Part shown: positions 12,001-24,600 of the stretch, in pieces
Layout: the number at the start of each line of letters is the position of its first letter
Numbering within the stretch: the stretch's first letter is position 1
Assembly: GCA_036898135.1 (NCBI GenBank)
Contig: CM072513.1
Location: 12,957,602-13,021,601 of the forward strand
Origin: Oncomelania hupensis
Lineage: Eukaryota; Mollusca; Gastropoda; Littorinimorpha; Pomatiopsidae
Direction: 5' to 3'
DNA: 64,000 nucleotides
Program-made: the position numbers and the translations under genes
Notes under the pieces: generated by a model
Told to the model about the DNA's origin: nothing
The model's input: only the letters and a program-made list of their open reading frames with translations
Database searches by the model: none

Positions 12001-13368
12001 CCTGTCCTATCCTATCCTATCCTATCCTATCCCATAACTCGGAGGTCGTAGGGGCACCACAGATGATCGTTTAACCAGCGTACTCCATCTTTCCCTGTCC
12101 TCAGCAACCCTGATTGTTTCGCTCAGTGTCAAACCAGTCCATTCTCGAATGTTGTCCTCCCACCTCTTTTTCGGTCTCCCTCTTCTTCTACCTCCTTGCA
12201 CTGTGCCTTGCAGGATGGTCTTTGCAAGACCTGATGATCTGGTGACGTGGCCATACCATCGGAGTTTCAGTTTTTTCACCACTGTGAGCAGGTCATCGTG
12301 TTGGCTTGTGTGATGGTCTGTCGGACTTCGTCGTTGGTGATGTGCTGGGTATAGGAAATGCCCAGAAGTCTTCTGTAGCACCTCATCTCCATGCTTTGTA
12401 TTCTTCGTTGGAGATCTGCTGTGAGGGTCCATGTTTTGCAAGCATATAGGAAGATGGAGATGACAAGGGAGCGTAGCAGCCTTACCTTGGAATATAGACT
12501 GATGTTCCTGTCTTTCCAAATTGGCTTCAACCTCGCCAGGGCAGCAGTTGTTTGTGCGATCCTGGAGAGGACTTCCTGTCGGGACCCTTTGTCTGATACA
12601 ATTGGCTCCTAAATATTTGAAGCTATGCATTGTGTTGAGGAATTGGCCTTGGACTTTGATGTCCGTGTTGATGCCATTGGTGTTGTTGGTCATCATTTTG
12701 GTCTTCTCTGCACTTATTTCCATTCCGTAGGCTCTGGAGGTGGTGTCAAGCCTCTGTACCAGCTGTTCAAGCTCTTGTTCCTCTCCAGCCAATCCATCAA
12801 TGTCATCCGCAAAACGGAGGTTGGAGATTGCTCTTTCCCCTATGCTGACTGTGCCTTCGTGGTCTGCAAGGGCATCTGACATGATGCGCTCTAGGAAGAT
12901 GTTGAAGAGTGTTGGAGAGAGTAGGCATCCCTGATGCACACCGATTGTTGTTCTGAACAAGTTTCCGATGGCGCTGTTGTGGAGGACTGCACTAGTAGTC
13001 TTGTCATACAGGTTTTTGATGACTTCAATTATTTTAGGGCTGATGTTGTACACTCTCATGGTTGCCCACAGAGCTGCATGCCAGACTCGGTCAAACACCT
13101 TTTTGAAGTCTACGAACACATGATATAGATGTTGTTGTTGCTGTAGGTATTTCTCGCAGATTATTCTGAGGTTGAAAATCTGTTCAGTTGTACTTCGCCC
13201 TGCCCTGAATCCTGCTTGCTCTTCAGCTATGATTTGTTCAACTTGGGGTTTCAACCTGTTGAGTATTATTTTCAGGAGGACCTTGCTGGGATGGCTGATG
13301 ATGCGGATGGTGCGGTAATTTTCACATTCCTGAAGGTTACCTTTCTTGGGAAGAGTGATGACAAGCGA
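12000..13368 (-). mobile_element. RTE-like non-LTR retrotransposon, 5'-truncated and frameshifted, with (GGATA)n tail
   Basis: On the minus strand this encodes the second half of a reverse transcriptase. Visible in order: a palm block QAGFRAGRSTTEQIFNLR, VFVDFKKVFDRVWH, GVHQGCLLSPTLFN and the catalytic LRFADDIDGLAG, then a thumb/C-terminal region ending WEDNIREWTGLTLSE...SSVVPLRPPS. The frame 13254-12022 is open for 410 codons, but about residues 220-320 are out of register. The right reading of that part (YACKTWTLTADLQRRIQSME) is in another frame at 12530-12276, so there are two compensating shifts and the copy is dead. The 3' end carries a (GGATA)n tail at about 12003-12035. It lies inside the 33-37-bp minisatellite. 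The endonuclease is absent through 5' truncation at about 13368. Clade assignment (RTE-like) is by resemblance only. Confidence 0.88.
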
Positions 13369-14215
13369 CTAATAACAGGTGTATATCCCTGTCTGTTCTG
13401 TAGGAGTATATGCAGATGTATATCCCTCTGTTCTTAGGAGTGTACACAGGTGTATGTCCCTGTCTGTTCTGTATGAATGTACACAGGTGAATATCACTGT
13501 TGGTTCTGTAGGAGTGTACACAGGTGTATGTCCCTGTCTGTTCTGTTGGAATGTACACAGGTGAATATCACTGTTGGTTCTGTAGGAGTGTACACAGGTG
13601 CATATCCCTGTCTTTTCAGTAGGAGTGTACACAGGTGTATATCCCTGTCTGTTCTGTAGGAGCATAAACACGTGTATATAGCTGTCTGTTCTGTAGGAGT
13701 GTGCACAGGTGTATATCCCTGTCTGTTCTGTAGGTGTGTAAACAGGTGTATATCCCTGTCTGTTCTGTATTAGTATAAACAGGTGTTTATCACTGTCTGT
13801 TCTGTAGGAGTGTACACAGATGTATATCCCTCAGTTCTGTAGTTAGTGTACACAGGTGTATATCGCTTTCTGTTCTGTAGGAGTGTAAACAGGTGTGTAT
13901 CACTGTCGGTTCTGTAGGAGTGTACACAAGTGTATATCCATGTCTGTTCTGTAAGAATATACACAGGCATATATATCCCTGTCTGTGGAATAAGAGTGTA
14001 CATAGGTGAATATCCAAGTCTGTAGTGTAAGATTGTACACAGGTTTATATCCCTGTCTGTTCTGTAGGAGTGTACACAAATGTATATATCCCTTTCTGTT
14101 GTGTAAGAGTACACAGGTATATATCCATGTCTGTTCTGTAAGAATGTACACAGGTGTATATCTATGTAGTGTAAGGGAGTGCACAGGTGTATATCCATGT
14201 CTATTGTTACAAAAT
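13369..14215. repeat. Dispersed minisatellite, block 4
   Basis: Units of about 37 bp (core TGTATATCCCTGTCTGTTCT) continue the array interrupted by the LINE. Confidence 0.94.
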
Positions 14216-14924
14216 GAAACATGGTCTATATCCTACACTCTCCCACCTTCCCTCCCCTCAATTGTATTTATGCACACAATTATTAACATCAGCCACTAGG
14301 TCTTTTTGTCATCTGTCACAAATGGTGCCACAGCCTGCCTCAGCTTCTTCACCATGTGTTCACACCAAAAATTGTCATATTCCAATACAAATACCAATAA
14401 CCAAATTGCATTATCTCACACAGAAATAACATCTTGGTGCCAACACAGATTACAAGTTTTTAAAAATCCATTTGTTTTGTTTAGTTTATAAAATATGTGA
14501 GTCAACTGCAAAGATGGAATGCAAAGGAAAACATCTTGTGTTTAATATATATATATATATATTTTTATTAATTAATTTATTTATTTAACTAAGGAATGCC
14601 TCCTTGCATGACTGTTGCAATGAAGGTTGGATTGCACAGCACTCTTGTATGAGTCAGGGGTTTACTCTAAAAAAATAAGACATTTAATTGTAGATTTTGA
14701 CCAGGATATTGAGAGAAATTGATTGATTTCTGGCTTACATTGTTCTGATGTCTGTAAAACGATAGCATGCTCAGTATTGTAGATTATGGCAAGAGAGACA
14801 GTTCTGTGGCATTATAATGTAATGTTTGGATGTAGAGCATGTTCAGTATGAGCCATTTACTATTTTGTTACGAACCTGTAATCATTACGCCTAATGTATC
14901 CAATGCAAATGTGAACATTGGTAC
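14216..14924. other. Unique AT-rich DNA, nothing recognised
   Basis: No gene or repeat is visible apart from a short (AT)n tract near 14543 and A/T-rich runs around 14560-14590. Confidence 0.5.
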
Positions 14925-15625
14925 CTGTATTTATGTATCTAGTCATGTACCTAGCTAGCAGAGTGATAGGAAAGACACAAAAGCCAATAACAGAAATATA
15001 TAAAGATTTGGTAAAAAGTAAAGCTAGGAAGATCATGTCTGATAACAGTCATCCCATGTGTAGATCATTTGAACTGTTGCCCTCAGGTCGGAGGTTTAGA
15101 ACCCCGGCCTGGAAAAGAAACTTGTATGGCCACTCTTATCTACCAAGTGCAATCCGCATCTTAAATTTAAGCAAACTGTAATACCCCCAGTTACCTACAA
15201 TGGCTACATTTGTCTTCTGTGTACTGTGATGATGTAATGTAATATGATGTGAGTTGTGCAATGAAGTCAGCTATTTGTCATGCGTATGATTGTCTTAATT
15301 AATGTTTTATGTAATGTAATATGATGTGAGTTGTGCAATGAAGTCAGCTATTTGTCATGCGTATGATCTGATTGTCTTAATTAATGTTTTATATAACAAA
15401 AACTGTTAATATTTCTTTTAGTTTTTAATCTTTCTGTCTTAGTCTTTGTGCTACTAAAGACAAATTTCCATGTTATTGTATTTTAACTATGGACAATAAA
15501 GTTTTAGTTTTTAATCTTTCTGTCTTAGTCTTTGTGCTACTAAAGACAAATTTCCATGTTATTGTATTTTAACTATGGACAATAAAGATTCGTATTCGTA
15601 TTCGTATTCGTATTCGTAATTTTTA
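14925..15625 (+). mobile_element. Rex1/Babar-like LINE 3' end with (GTATTC)n tail
   Basis: The plus-strand frame ending at the TAA at 15179-15181 encodes a reverse-transcriptase C-terminus: ASRVIGKTQKPITEIYKD, then SHPMCRSFELLPSGRRFRTP, then AIRILNLSKL. Rex1/Babar-type elements carry this block just before the stop. The 3' UTR holds two direct duplications: a roughly 75-bp segment at 15230-15300 and 15310-15390, and a roughly 85-bp segment at 15415-15500 and 15502-15588. It ends GGACAATAAAGATTCGTATTC followed by (GTATTC)n at about 15588-15620. Everything 5' of the C-terminal block is missing. Confidence 0.72.
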
Positions 15626-16310
15626 TGCATAATTCCTATGTGATAAAAAACTTAGTGCAAAGATCACACCTAAATTTGCTTGTAGAAAATTTAGTATATT
15701 GTACTCAGCGCAGAATTCCTTGCAGCATTTGAAAAACAAGATCGAAACCCTCTCTATTGACAATATAATAGTTACACATTGAATAATTCTGTTATTTTGC
15801 TGAAATGCTGCTTAAAACATGACTGCAGATTAAAAGGTACACGTACAGACGGCTTGTATGCTGCTTCAGTGTTTACTCAGCTTTGAAAATTACAAATGCT
15901 TTTTGAAACAACCCATTAGCAGTGAGCTGTAGTTACAAATAATATGGACAACCTTTGGTTCTTGGTTTTTCAGCATTAGTGATGGAATAAAAGCATGGTT
16001 TATACATACAGTCTAATAAACATTCCAATTATATTTATAGGTTATTTTATTTTGTTTTGGGGTTCTGTGAATGTCAACTTAATATTTGCAGTTGCCTACC
16101 CCCAGATTACCCAGCGCTTACTTTTAGCTACCCTTAAGTGTATTTTTAGAGGCGCATGAGTAACGCTCATGCGTTCGACTCAAAACAATTGTGAGCATTG
16201 TTACAAAGGTACATTTGGATTACTAATTGTAAATGGTGTTAAAAAAAAGAGAAAAAATCACAAATTTGTAGATGCGCAGTTTATTTCTCTTGCAGTTATA
16301 TTTATACAAA
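15626..16310. other. Unique DNA, nothing recognised
   Basis: AT-rich, with no repeat, open frame of note or RNA-like structure that I can support. Confidence 0.45.
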
Positions 16311-16324
16311 CACACACACACACT

Positions 16325-16615
16325 TGCCCTATTTAGCACTATAGGCATTTTATATGTATGTGTTTGGTTGATGATTTATAATGATGTTTGTATTCTATTT
16401 TGTTTTTGTAACCGGGGTGTTCGCGTAGTTGAGGTCAACCCTCAGCCGTCTTCCGCGTGGGATGTCTTTATTGTAAAGTGACTGGCCGGTGGAGGGCATT
16501 CAATTTTCCCACTGGGGTTGTTTCAGCAGATCTTTTATGCGGATCGGGGGTTGTCCGGTCCTGATTTGGCTCGGAAGAGTCCGCTGGACCTAAAGCAACA
16601 ATAAATCAATCAATC
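16325..16615 (+). mobile_element. Short retroposon, copy A (AATC tail)
   Basis: About 290 bp matching copies at 36078-36781 and 48475-49053. Shared blocks are TATTCTATTTTGTTTTTGTA, GGGATGTCTTTATTGTAAAG, TTTATGCGGATCGGGGGTTG and GTCCTGATTTGGCTCGGA, ending GGACCTAAAGCAACAATAAA with an (AATC)n tail. The left end is truncated relative to the longest copy. The flanks share ACACACTTG (9 bp), a possible target duplication, but the left flank is a CA repeat so this is weak. There is no open frame. It may be a SINE or the 3' end of a LINE. Confidence 0.75.
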
Positions 16616-16642
16616 AAACACACTTGTCACAAGCGCATGCGC

Positions 16643-16686
16643 ACAAACACACACACACACACACACACACCCACACACACACACTG
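16643..16686. repeat. (CA)n microsatellite
   Basis: Alternating ACACAC over about 40 bp. Confidence 0.85.
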
Positions 16687-16879
16687 TAGACTGATTAAAG
16701 CTGCAGCTGGGCAGAATATGCACTCTTCTTCTTCTTTTCAAACGCAATGCGTATTTTCAAAGGATCGCGCATATTGCGTATTTTTTCCCAGCCTTGCGTA
16801 ACAAAATACGCTAAATGCATACTTTAGGCAGCTCTGTATTTGTATAAGATGGTACATTTTTGACTGGCATGCATAGCAA

Positions 16880-17195
16880 TGTGAGTATGTATTCACCCTG
16901 AACTGCTGGACCTAAAGCAATAACCATGTAATGTAATGTATTCACCCTGAACTGCTGGACCTAAAGCAATAACCATGTAATGTACTGTACTCACCCCGAA
17001 CTGCTGGACCTAAAGCAATAACCATGTAATGTAATGTACTCACCCTGAACTGCTGGACCTAAAGCAATAACCATGTAATGTAATGTACTCACCCTGAACT
17101 GCTGGACCTAAAGCAATAACCATGTAATGTAATGTACTCACCCTGAACTGCTGGACCTGAAGCAATAACCATGTAATGTAATGTATTCACCCTCA
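16880..17195. repeat. 49-bp tandem repeat seeded from a retroposon tail, 6 copies
   Basis: Each 49-bp unit contains GCTGGACCTAAAGCAATAAC followed by CATGTAATGTAATGTA. That is the 3' end and ATGTA tail of the short retroposon family seen at 16325, 30903, 36078 and 48475, here joined to CTCACCCTGAACT and amplified. Confidence 0.9.
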
Positions 17196-17299
17196 CTTCT
17201 GTCACCACCTCCCAACATTGGTGTCAACAATTTGGCAAATCTGTGCAAGATGAGTCCTAAATAGTCCAAAAGTGACATTAAAAAAATAAAAACATATTT

Positions 17300-18150
17300 T
17301 GGCTGCCGTCAGCCGTCAGCCCTCTGTGCAAAACTTGCAAGTAAACTAATATCTCAGAACCTATTTCAGCTATCACAACCAAACTTGGTAAGATGGTGTA
17401 TATCCATGAGACCTTGTAAATTAGCAGTGAATGAATGACTTCACTTGAAGGTTGAAGTCATAGGGTCAACACATTTTAATGAGAAAATGGCAATTTTTCA
17501 CAAAATTTCACTTTTTTTCTAAGTTATTAATATTGAACTTATGATTCTTGGATGCATGATAGATATCAATGAGAAACACATAATATGGACATTTGGTCAA
17601 CCTCACTCCAAGGTCAAGGTCACAAGCTGTTCAAAGTTGGTTATCATAAGTACTTTGAAGTGACCTTGACCCTAAACTATTAAAGATATAAAGTCCAAAC
17701 TTGTAACTAGAGATGATAGATTGATCTTTCATATAATGTTCTTTTTTGCATTGATCTTGAAGGTCAAGGTCATTTTAGTCCTTGCAAAAATATAGCAAAT
17801 ATAGGCCATCATACAGTAGATTGGCTGTATATTTAACCCATAGTATGCAACAACATTGGGTTATTTGATCAGACATGTCTAAGAGGTCAGTGAAGGTCAA
17901 GGTCATCCCAAGTCACAGTTTTTTGCTTAATACAACTTTTGCTGTAGTTTATTTGATAGTACATGAGTGTATTTGGAGCCAGAGGTCAAGGTCATCTCAA
18001 GGTCAAGAGCATTAAAAGATCAAAGTCAATATTATTTTGTATTGTAATGCCAGCGTTTTATTTTTTTTCTCTGGGCACCCCCATTTTCATGTTAAATATT
18101 GTGAGCTCCATAAGGAGCATATGAGTCATATGGGCTTGACCCTTCTAGTT
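17300..18150. repeat. AAGGTCA-rich interspersed sequence
   Basis: Non-coding DNA with recurring AGGTCA half-sites. AGGTCAAGGTCA (or CAAGGTCAAGGTCA) occurs near 17610, 17757, 17894 and 17977, with single AAGGTCA copies between. Phrases such as CAACCAAACTTGGTAAG give it the look of an old dispersed repeat. It lies upstream of the first RALGAPB exon in this window, probably in an intron. Confidence 0.55.
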
Positions 18151-18580
18151 TATTGAGTGTCATGATCTTCACAAGCTTTTAGTTTGATTGAGTTGTATTT
18201 GTTACAGATGTTAGCAGTTATTAATAAATGCCACTGTTTCTATTTCTGTTTGTTTTTAGTGTGTTTATACTTTGGCTTAAACGTCTGCACAAAATTGAAA
18301 TGCCTAGAGAAACAAGTGGAGATCTGATGCAAGAACTTAAATTAATTAATTTATTTAATCTATTTGTTTACTTTTCAGTTTTGATTTATGTGTGTTTTTC
18401 ATTGGCATTCTTTCAAAAGGACGCATCATTTCAATTGAAGCAAATTCATATCTCAGTATTATTATGTTGAATAATCTGTCAGTAGGTATGAAAATGGACT
18501 GCACATTGCTTCCTAAACATTATCCACTTGAGTGTTGCTTCATTCTTAGGCAAGATAAAATACCATAACCACAACATTAT

Positions 18581-18581
<1 letters not shown>

Positions 18582-18657
<76 letters not shown>
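18582..18657. repeat. (GAT)n microsatellite
   Basis: About 25 perfect GAT triplets. The Asp/Ser homopolymer frames across it are artefacts. Confidence 0.95.
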
Positions 18658-18658
<1 letters not shown>

Positions 18659-18903
18659 GAAAGGTGCATTGTGGCACATAACAGCATGCAGCAGGATTTC
18701 AGTGGTTGGGGAATGTGAGAGGAGGAAGCATGTAAGATGTAAACCATGTTCAGTAAGCTATTACTGTCAACATGTTTTTAAGTACAGTAGTCTGATAGCA
18801 CAACACATGTAATGTGGGTTTGTTGCGTTAACTCTGTATCTGTCTCTTTGATGGATTGTGAGACGTACATTGGGGTCTCAATGATACTGTATAACTGTTC
18901 CAG

Positions 18904-19014
18904 AACCGAGCTAGTGACCCTCCGCGCTACAAGGGAACCAAGGACTTGATGCCAGCGTCCATGAGGGTGAAGGACGCTGCAGAGGCTGTGCTGACCTGTA
19001 TCATTGATCAAGTG
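18904..19014 (+). CDS. RALGAPB exon A
   Basis: Acceptor AACTGTTCCAG, donor GTG|GTCAGT. Encodes 37 codons, [20 protein letters not shown]...CIIDQV, phase 0 to 0. It is the first exon I can support in the window. Confidence 0.85.
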
Positions 19015-20289
19015 GTCAGTGTTGTACATGTGGATTGATGGATGGATGGATGGATAGATTCATTTGTTGATTGATTAGCTAACTGTAAATATTCCCAGTC
19101 CTTGCCTGTTGTTTGGCCCCCTGCTTTATGATGAACACATTAGGGCTTCATGGCCCCCTGCTTTATGATGAACACATTAGGGCTTCATGGAAATGGTTTT
19201 GATGCTGGTGCAGAGCTTGACTCCTCTAACAAGACGATGTAATCATGTGTGTAGTATTGAGAACTGAACTACACTCATAAATAAAATATCCTTGCTCACA
19301 AAAAAAGTCAGAGAAAGATCATACTGCTATTGTTGATAATCACAATGACTGCTACTGTTGACTGTGACTATGACTGCTACTGTTGACCGTTACAGTGACT
19401 GCTACCACTGACTGTGACTATGACTGCTACTGTTGACTGTTACAGTGACTGCTACCATTGACTGTGACTATGACTGCTACTGTTGACCGTTACAGTGACC
19501 GCTACCATTGACTGTGACTATGACTGCTACTGTTGACTGTTACAGTGACTGCTACCATTGACTGTGACTATGACTGCTACTGTTGACCGTTACAGTGACT
19601 GCTACCGTTGACTGTGACAATGACTGCTACTTGTTGGCCGTCACAATGACTGCTACCATTGACTGTGACTATGACTGCTACTGTTGACCGTTACAGTGAC
19701 TGCTACCATTGACTGTGACTATGGCTGGTACTGTTGACCATTACAGTGACTGCTAGCATTGACTGTGACTATCACTGCTACTGTTGACTGTTACAGTGAC
19801 TGCTACCATTGACTGAGACTATGACTGATACTGTTGACTGTTACAGTGACTGCTACCGTTGACTGTGACTATGACTGCTACTGTTGACCGTTACAGTGAC
19901 TGCTAGCATTGACTGTGACTATGACTGCTACTGTTGACTGTTACAGTGACTGCTACCATTGACTGTGACTATGACTGCTACTGTTGACTGTTACAGTGAC
20001 TGCTAGCATTGACTGTGACTATCACTGCTACTGTTGACTGTTACAGCAGGGGCGGATCTGGGGGGGTGCACCGGGTGCACGTGCACCCCCCCCACGGACG
20101 ACCAAAAAAAAAAAAAAAAAAAGAGAAGAAGAAGAAGGAAAAGAAGAAGAAGAAGAAAGAAGAGGAAGGAGAAAAAGAAGAGGAGGAAGAATATTCAGAA
20201 TATCCATAATATTCATAATAATCATCATGCTAATAATTATGCTAATCATCATTATCATCATCATCATCAGCAGCAGCAGCAGCATAATG

Positions 20290-20335
<46 letters not shown>

Positions 20336-20370
20336 GAAGAAGAAGAAGAAGAAGAAGAAGAATAGAGGAC

Positions 20371-20439
<69 letters not shown>

Positions 20440-20567
20440 GGACAATAATAATAAGAATAAATAAAGAAATAAAGAAGAAGAAGAGAAGAAGAAGAAGAAG
20501 ATTTAAAGTCTTTCCACCAAAGTGATACAATAATAATTTATTTAAAGTCTTTCCACCAAAGTGATAC

Positions 20568-20607
<40 letters not shown>

Positions 20608-21571
20608 TAATAATAATAAAAATCGTCATTTACCCCAAAGATGCTGAAAAAGCGCTATATAAGAATGATAAATAATAATAATAATAAAGATGCATTCTCT
20701 CCTATTTTCTTTCCCATATCAACCCTGCCCTCTTCACGCCTCAATCTCCTGTTACCCCCACCCCCTCCCTCCTTTCTTCTTTCGTTTACTCACACTCACC
20801 AATCGGCCTACACGTGTTAGACATGTAACAGCTCAACTTCAAAGAACGCCGGCCAATTATGACGTGTAACATCCGCTAAAATGTCATATGTCGCATGCAT
20901 TTTCACGTGCGTTTATGTAAGAGGTTTATTTTCAATGTAAATCATTTATTTCCTTGTGCGCTGGGCTCATTGTTGATAGAAGCGGGGACTGTCCAGCCCG
21001 TAGACTAAACAAGCACAGTGTCAATGATTAGCGCATGATGACAAGACCGGAAATTGGGCGAGAATACCTCTGCTTATTTCGTTAGTGCACCTCTCCCCCT
21101 AATCCTTACACTCCTCTCATTCCCGCTTTATGTAGAAGAGTTCATTTTATATTGTGTCCGTCAATGAAGCAACAGCCTAGCGTTGTTGCACAGCATTAGT
21201 GTTAGTTACCAGTTTTTAGGAGTATTTCTATTTTGTGAAAAGACATTTTATATTGTGCTGAACCATTTTGTGACCTACCTCACACTGAAGTGGTATGTAC
21301 ATATTTTGTTTGATGATGATGATAGGGATAGACATAAAGATATTTATAATTTATTTTATTTGTCGTTTATTCTTGTTAATATTATTCTAATCCTGTTTAT
21401 TCTTAAAATGTATATTTACAGCAGTTATAGCAACATCATTAGGTAGCAACTCAACAACAAAAGAAAGTGTAACACATGTATGTCAGGGCGTTTTACCCAT
21501 AAACTGTTGTTTTGAAAGAATAACTGTTCTTTGTTATGAATCTGAGGTAAGATACAAAAACTTCTCTTTAC

Positions 21572-21602
<31 letters not shown>

Positions 21603-24600
21603 AAAAAAAAAAAAGTGCACCCACCCGCATGAACCTGCTGATCCGCCCTTGTACAGTGACTGCTACCATTGACTGAGACTATGACTGCTACTGTTGACTG
21701 TTACAGTGACTGCTACCGTTGACTGTGACTATGACTGCTACTGTTGACTGTTACAGTGACCGCTACTGTTGACTGTGACTATGACTGCTACTGTTGATGG
21801 TTACAGTGACTGCTACCATTGACTGTGACTATGACTGCTACTGTTGACCGTTACAGTGACTGCTACCATTGACTGAGACTATGACTGCTACTGTTGACTG
21901 TTACAGTGACTGCTACCATTGACTGTGACTATGACTGCTACTGTTGACTGTTACAGTGACTGCTACCATTGACTGAGACTATGACTGCTACTGTTGACTG
22001 TTACAGTGACTGCTACCATTGACTGAGACTATGACTGCTACTGTTGACTGTTACAGTGACTGCTACCATTGACTGTGACTATGACTGCTACTGTTGACTG
22101 TTACAGTGACTGCTACCATTGACTGTGACTATGACTGCTACTGTTGACTGTTACAGTGACTGCTACCATTGACTGAGACTATGACTGCTACTGTTGACTG
22201 TTACAGTGACTGCTACCATTGACTGTGACTATGACTGCTACTGTTGACCGTTACAGTGACTACTACTGTTGGCCGTCACAATGACTGCTACCATTGACTG
22301 TGACTATGACTGCTACTGTTGACCGTTACAGTGACTGCTACCATTGACTGTGACTACGACTGCTACTGTTGACCGTTACAGTAACTGCTACCGTTGGCCA
22401 TCACAATGACTGCTACCATTGACATTGATATTTGAAAGTTTTTGTTGTACAGCTAACTTTCCAGACTTTGCAGTTCCCTCACAATTGCTGAAGGTGCATA
22501 GAGATGTCAATGTTTGGCTTTGTGCAGTGATGTCAGTGTTTGGCTTTGTGCAGTGATGTCAATGTTTGGCTTTGTGCAGTGATGTCAATGTTTGGTTTTG
22601 TGCAGTGATGTCAATGTTTGGCTTTGTGCAGTGATGTCAATGTTTGGCTTTGTGCAGTGATGTCAATGTTTGGCTTTGTGCAGTGATGTCAATGTTTGGC
22701 TTTGTGCAGGGAGCCTTTCCACCACCGTGTGGTCCTGAGTCTCTGTTCTCCCTGCTGGACGAGCAGTCGCTGCTGAAGTATGCCAAAGGAAGCACCTTCC
22801 CAGAACAAGGCTCTCCATTCCGCTACTTTGTCATCGACAACTCCATCATCATGGGGTTGTTGGAACAGCCATTGGGCAATGTGGAAGGTCAGTAGGGTGA
22901 TTTACAGATAAACTGAACTGTTAATCAAGTATTTATTGACAACTTAATTCAGTCTAGCTTTCCTCAGGGATGTTTGTGACTGGCTGGCATAGCATTATGT
23001 TTGATAATGTGAAGTGTAGATTAGGGTATGTGAGATTTTCTGGATATAATTGATATGTTTATTTTAGTAAGAATTTCTTTGATGTGTATGTCACATTGTT
23101 TCTTTATTTTCTATCTTAAAAATCAAATTGTGTAATCTTTTATTTTCCAAGACCCTTTGCCCACTGTCACTGCCCTGATCAGAGGTGCATTTGGTCGACA
23201 TGCATGGACCATGCAACTGCGACACTCCGCTAGAGCTTCCAAGGTATTTACAGTCATTTGGTTTTCCAAACAGTTTATATTCTTAGATTGTTATGATGAT
23301 GTGGCCTTATTCTATAGTGTGTAATATGGGATGAAAGATGTTGCCACATTGTGATGATGATGTGGCCTTATTCTATAGTGTGTAATATGGGATGAAATAT
23401 GTTGCCACATTGTGATGATGATGTGGCCTTATTCTGTAGTGTGTAATATGGGATAAAACATGTTGCCACATTGTGATGATGATGTGGCCTTATTCTATAG
23501 TGTGTAATATTAGAGGAAACATGTTGCCACATTGTGATGCACTGCCATGATGTGGCCTTTTCCTGTAGTGTCATCTGTTCTGTCATTGTATGGTAGAGTG
23601 TATTTTAAATGGATTTTGTAGGCTTACTTATTTTTTCTAATCATTATTCACTTTTTCTGGTTAGAAGATAAGTTTATTCTTATTTGGTATTTTCAATTGG
23701 TTATTCTCATATGGTTAGGTCATTATTCGATGATGATGATGATGAACACTTGTATAGCGCGATTCCATCCAGGCCAAGTAAGCATGCTCGGTGCGCTGGG
23801 GGAAAAAAACAAAAAAAAACAACAACAACAACAACAACAAAAAAACAATCTGTTTTGGTCACTGATTAAAAAGATGGGTCTTCAGCTGACGCTTGAAGGC
23901 TGCTTTGGAGCTACACTGACGTAGCGAGAGAGGAAGTCTGTTCCACAGGAGAGGAGCTGCACATTCAAAAGACTTTGCTCCAAAGTTCTTTCTCTTATGT
24001 CGATCGACACTTGGCACAGAGATCTTGCACTGTGAGCTAGACCGAAGGTTTCGCTCAGGAGCATGCCAAGGGAGGAGTTCTTGCAGTACTTGGGTGCTGA
24101 TCCTTCCTTGCATCCAAACACAAGGGAAAGTATTTTATGTTCAATCCGCTTTTCAACGGGGAGCCAATGAAGTTCCTGAAGAACTGGTGTAATATGCTCA
24201 TGAGTCTTAGCTTTTGTCACAATCCGAGCAGCTGTGTTTTGAACTTTTTGTAGCCTCTGCTGCTGGCACTTGGGCAAGCCCCAAACACAGCTGTTGCAGA
24301 AGTCCAAGCGAGACTGGATGAGCGAAACAGCAAGTGTGTTGGCCGTTTTTCTGTCCAGATCTGGCCTAAGTTGACCCAGTGTTCGCAGACCAAGGTAGCA
24401 TGATCTGACTGTGGCGCTGACCTGAGGCACCATGGTGAGGCCGCTGTCCACAAGAAGACCAAGGTCTCGTACTGTGCTGGACACCGGAATAGTCGAAGAG
24501 CCAACTTGGAGGGAGTCCACAGATACCTTTCGACGACAGGCATCTGAGCCACACAGTAACACCTCTGTTTTCTCATCATTTAATTTTAACCTGTTGGAGA

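Noticed and set aside
18228..18470. Hydrophobic 80-codon frame as an upstream RALGAPB exon
   Set aside because: No match to the family and no paired splice sites in phase with exon A.
18528..18812. Poly-Asp and poly-Ser proteins
   Set aside because: Products of the (GAT)n microsatellite.
22502..22709. CRISPR-like array
   Set aside because: Units are contiguous with no variable spacers, and this is eukaryotic nuclear DNA; the same applies to the 50-bp and 53-bp arrays.
24217..24579. Minus-strand 120-codon frame and several plus-strand frames across 24.4-25.5 kb
   Set aside because: Shadows of the CR1/L2-like reverse transcriptase in the main frame.
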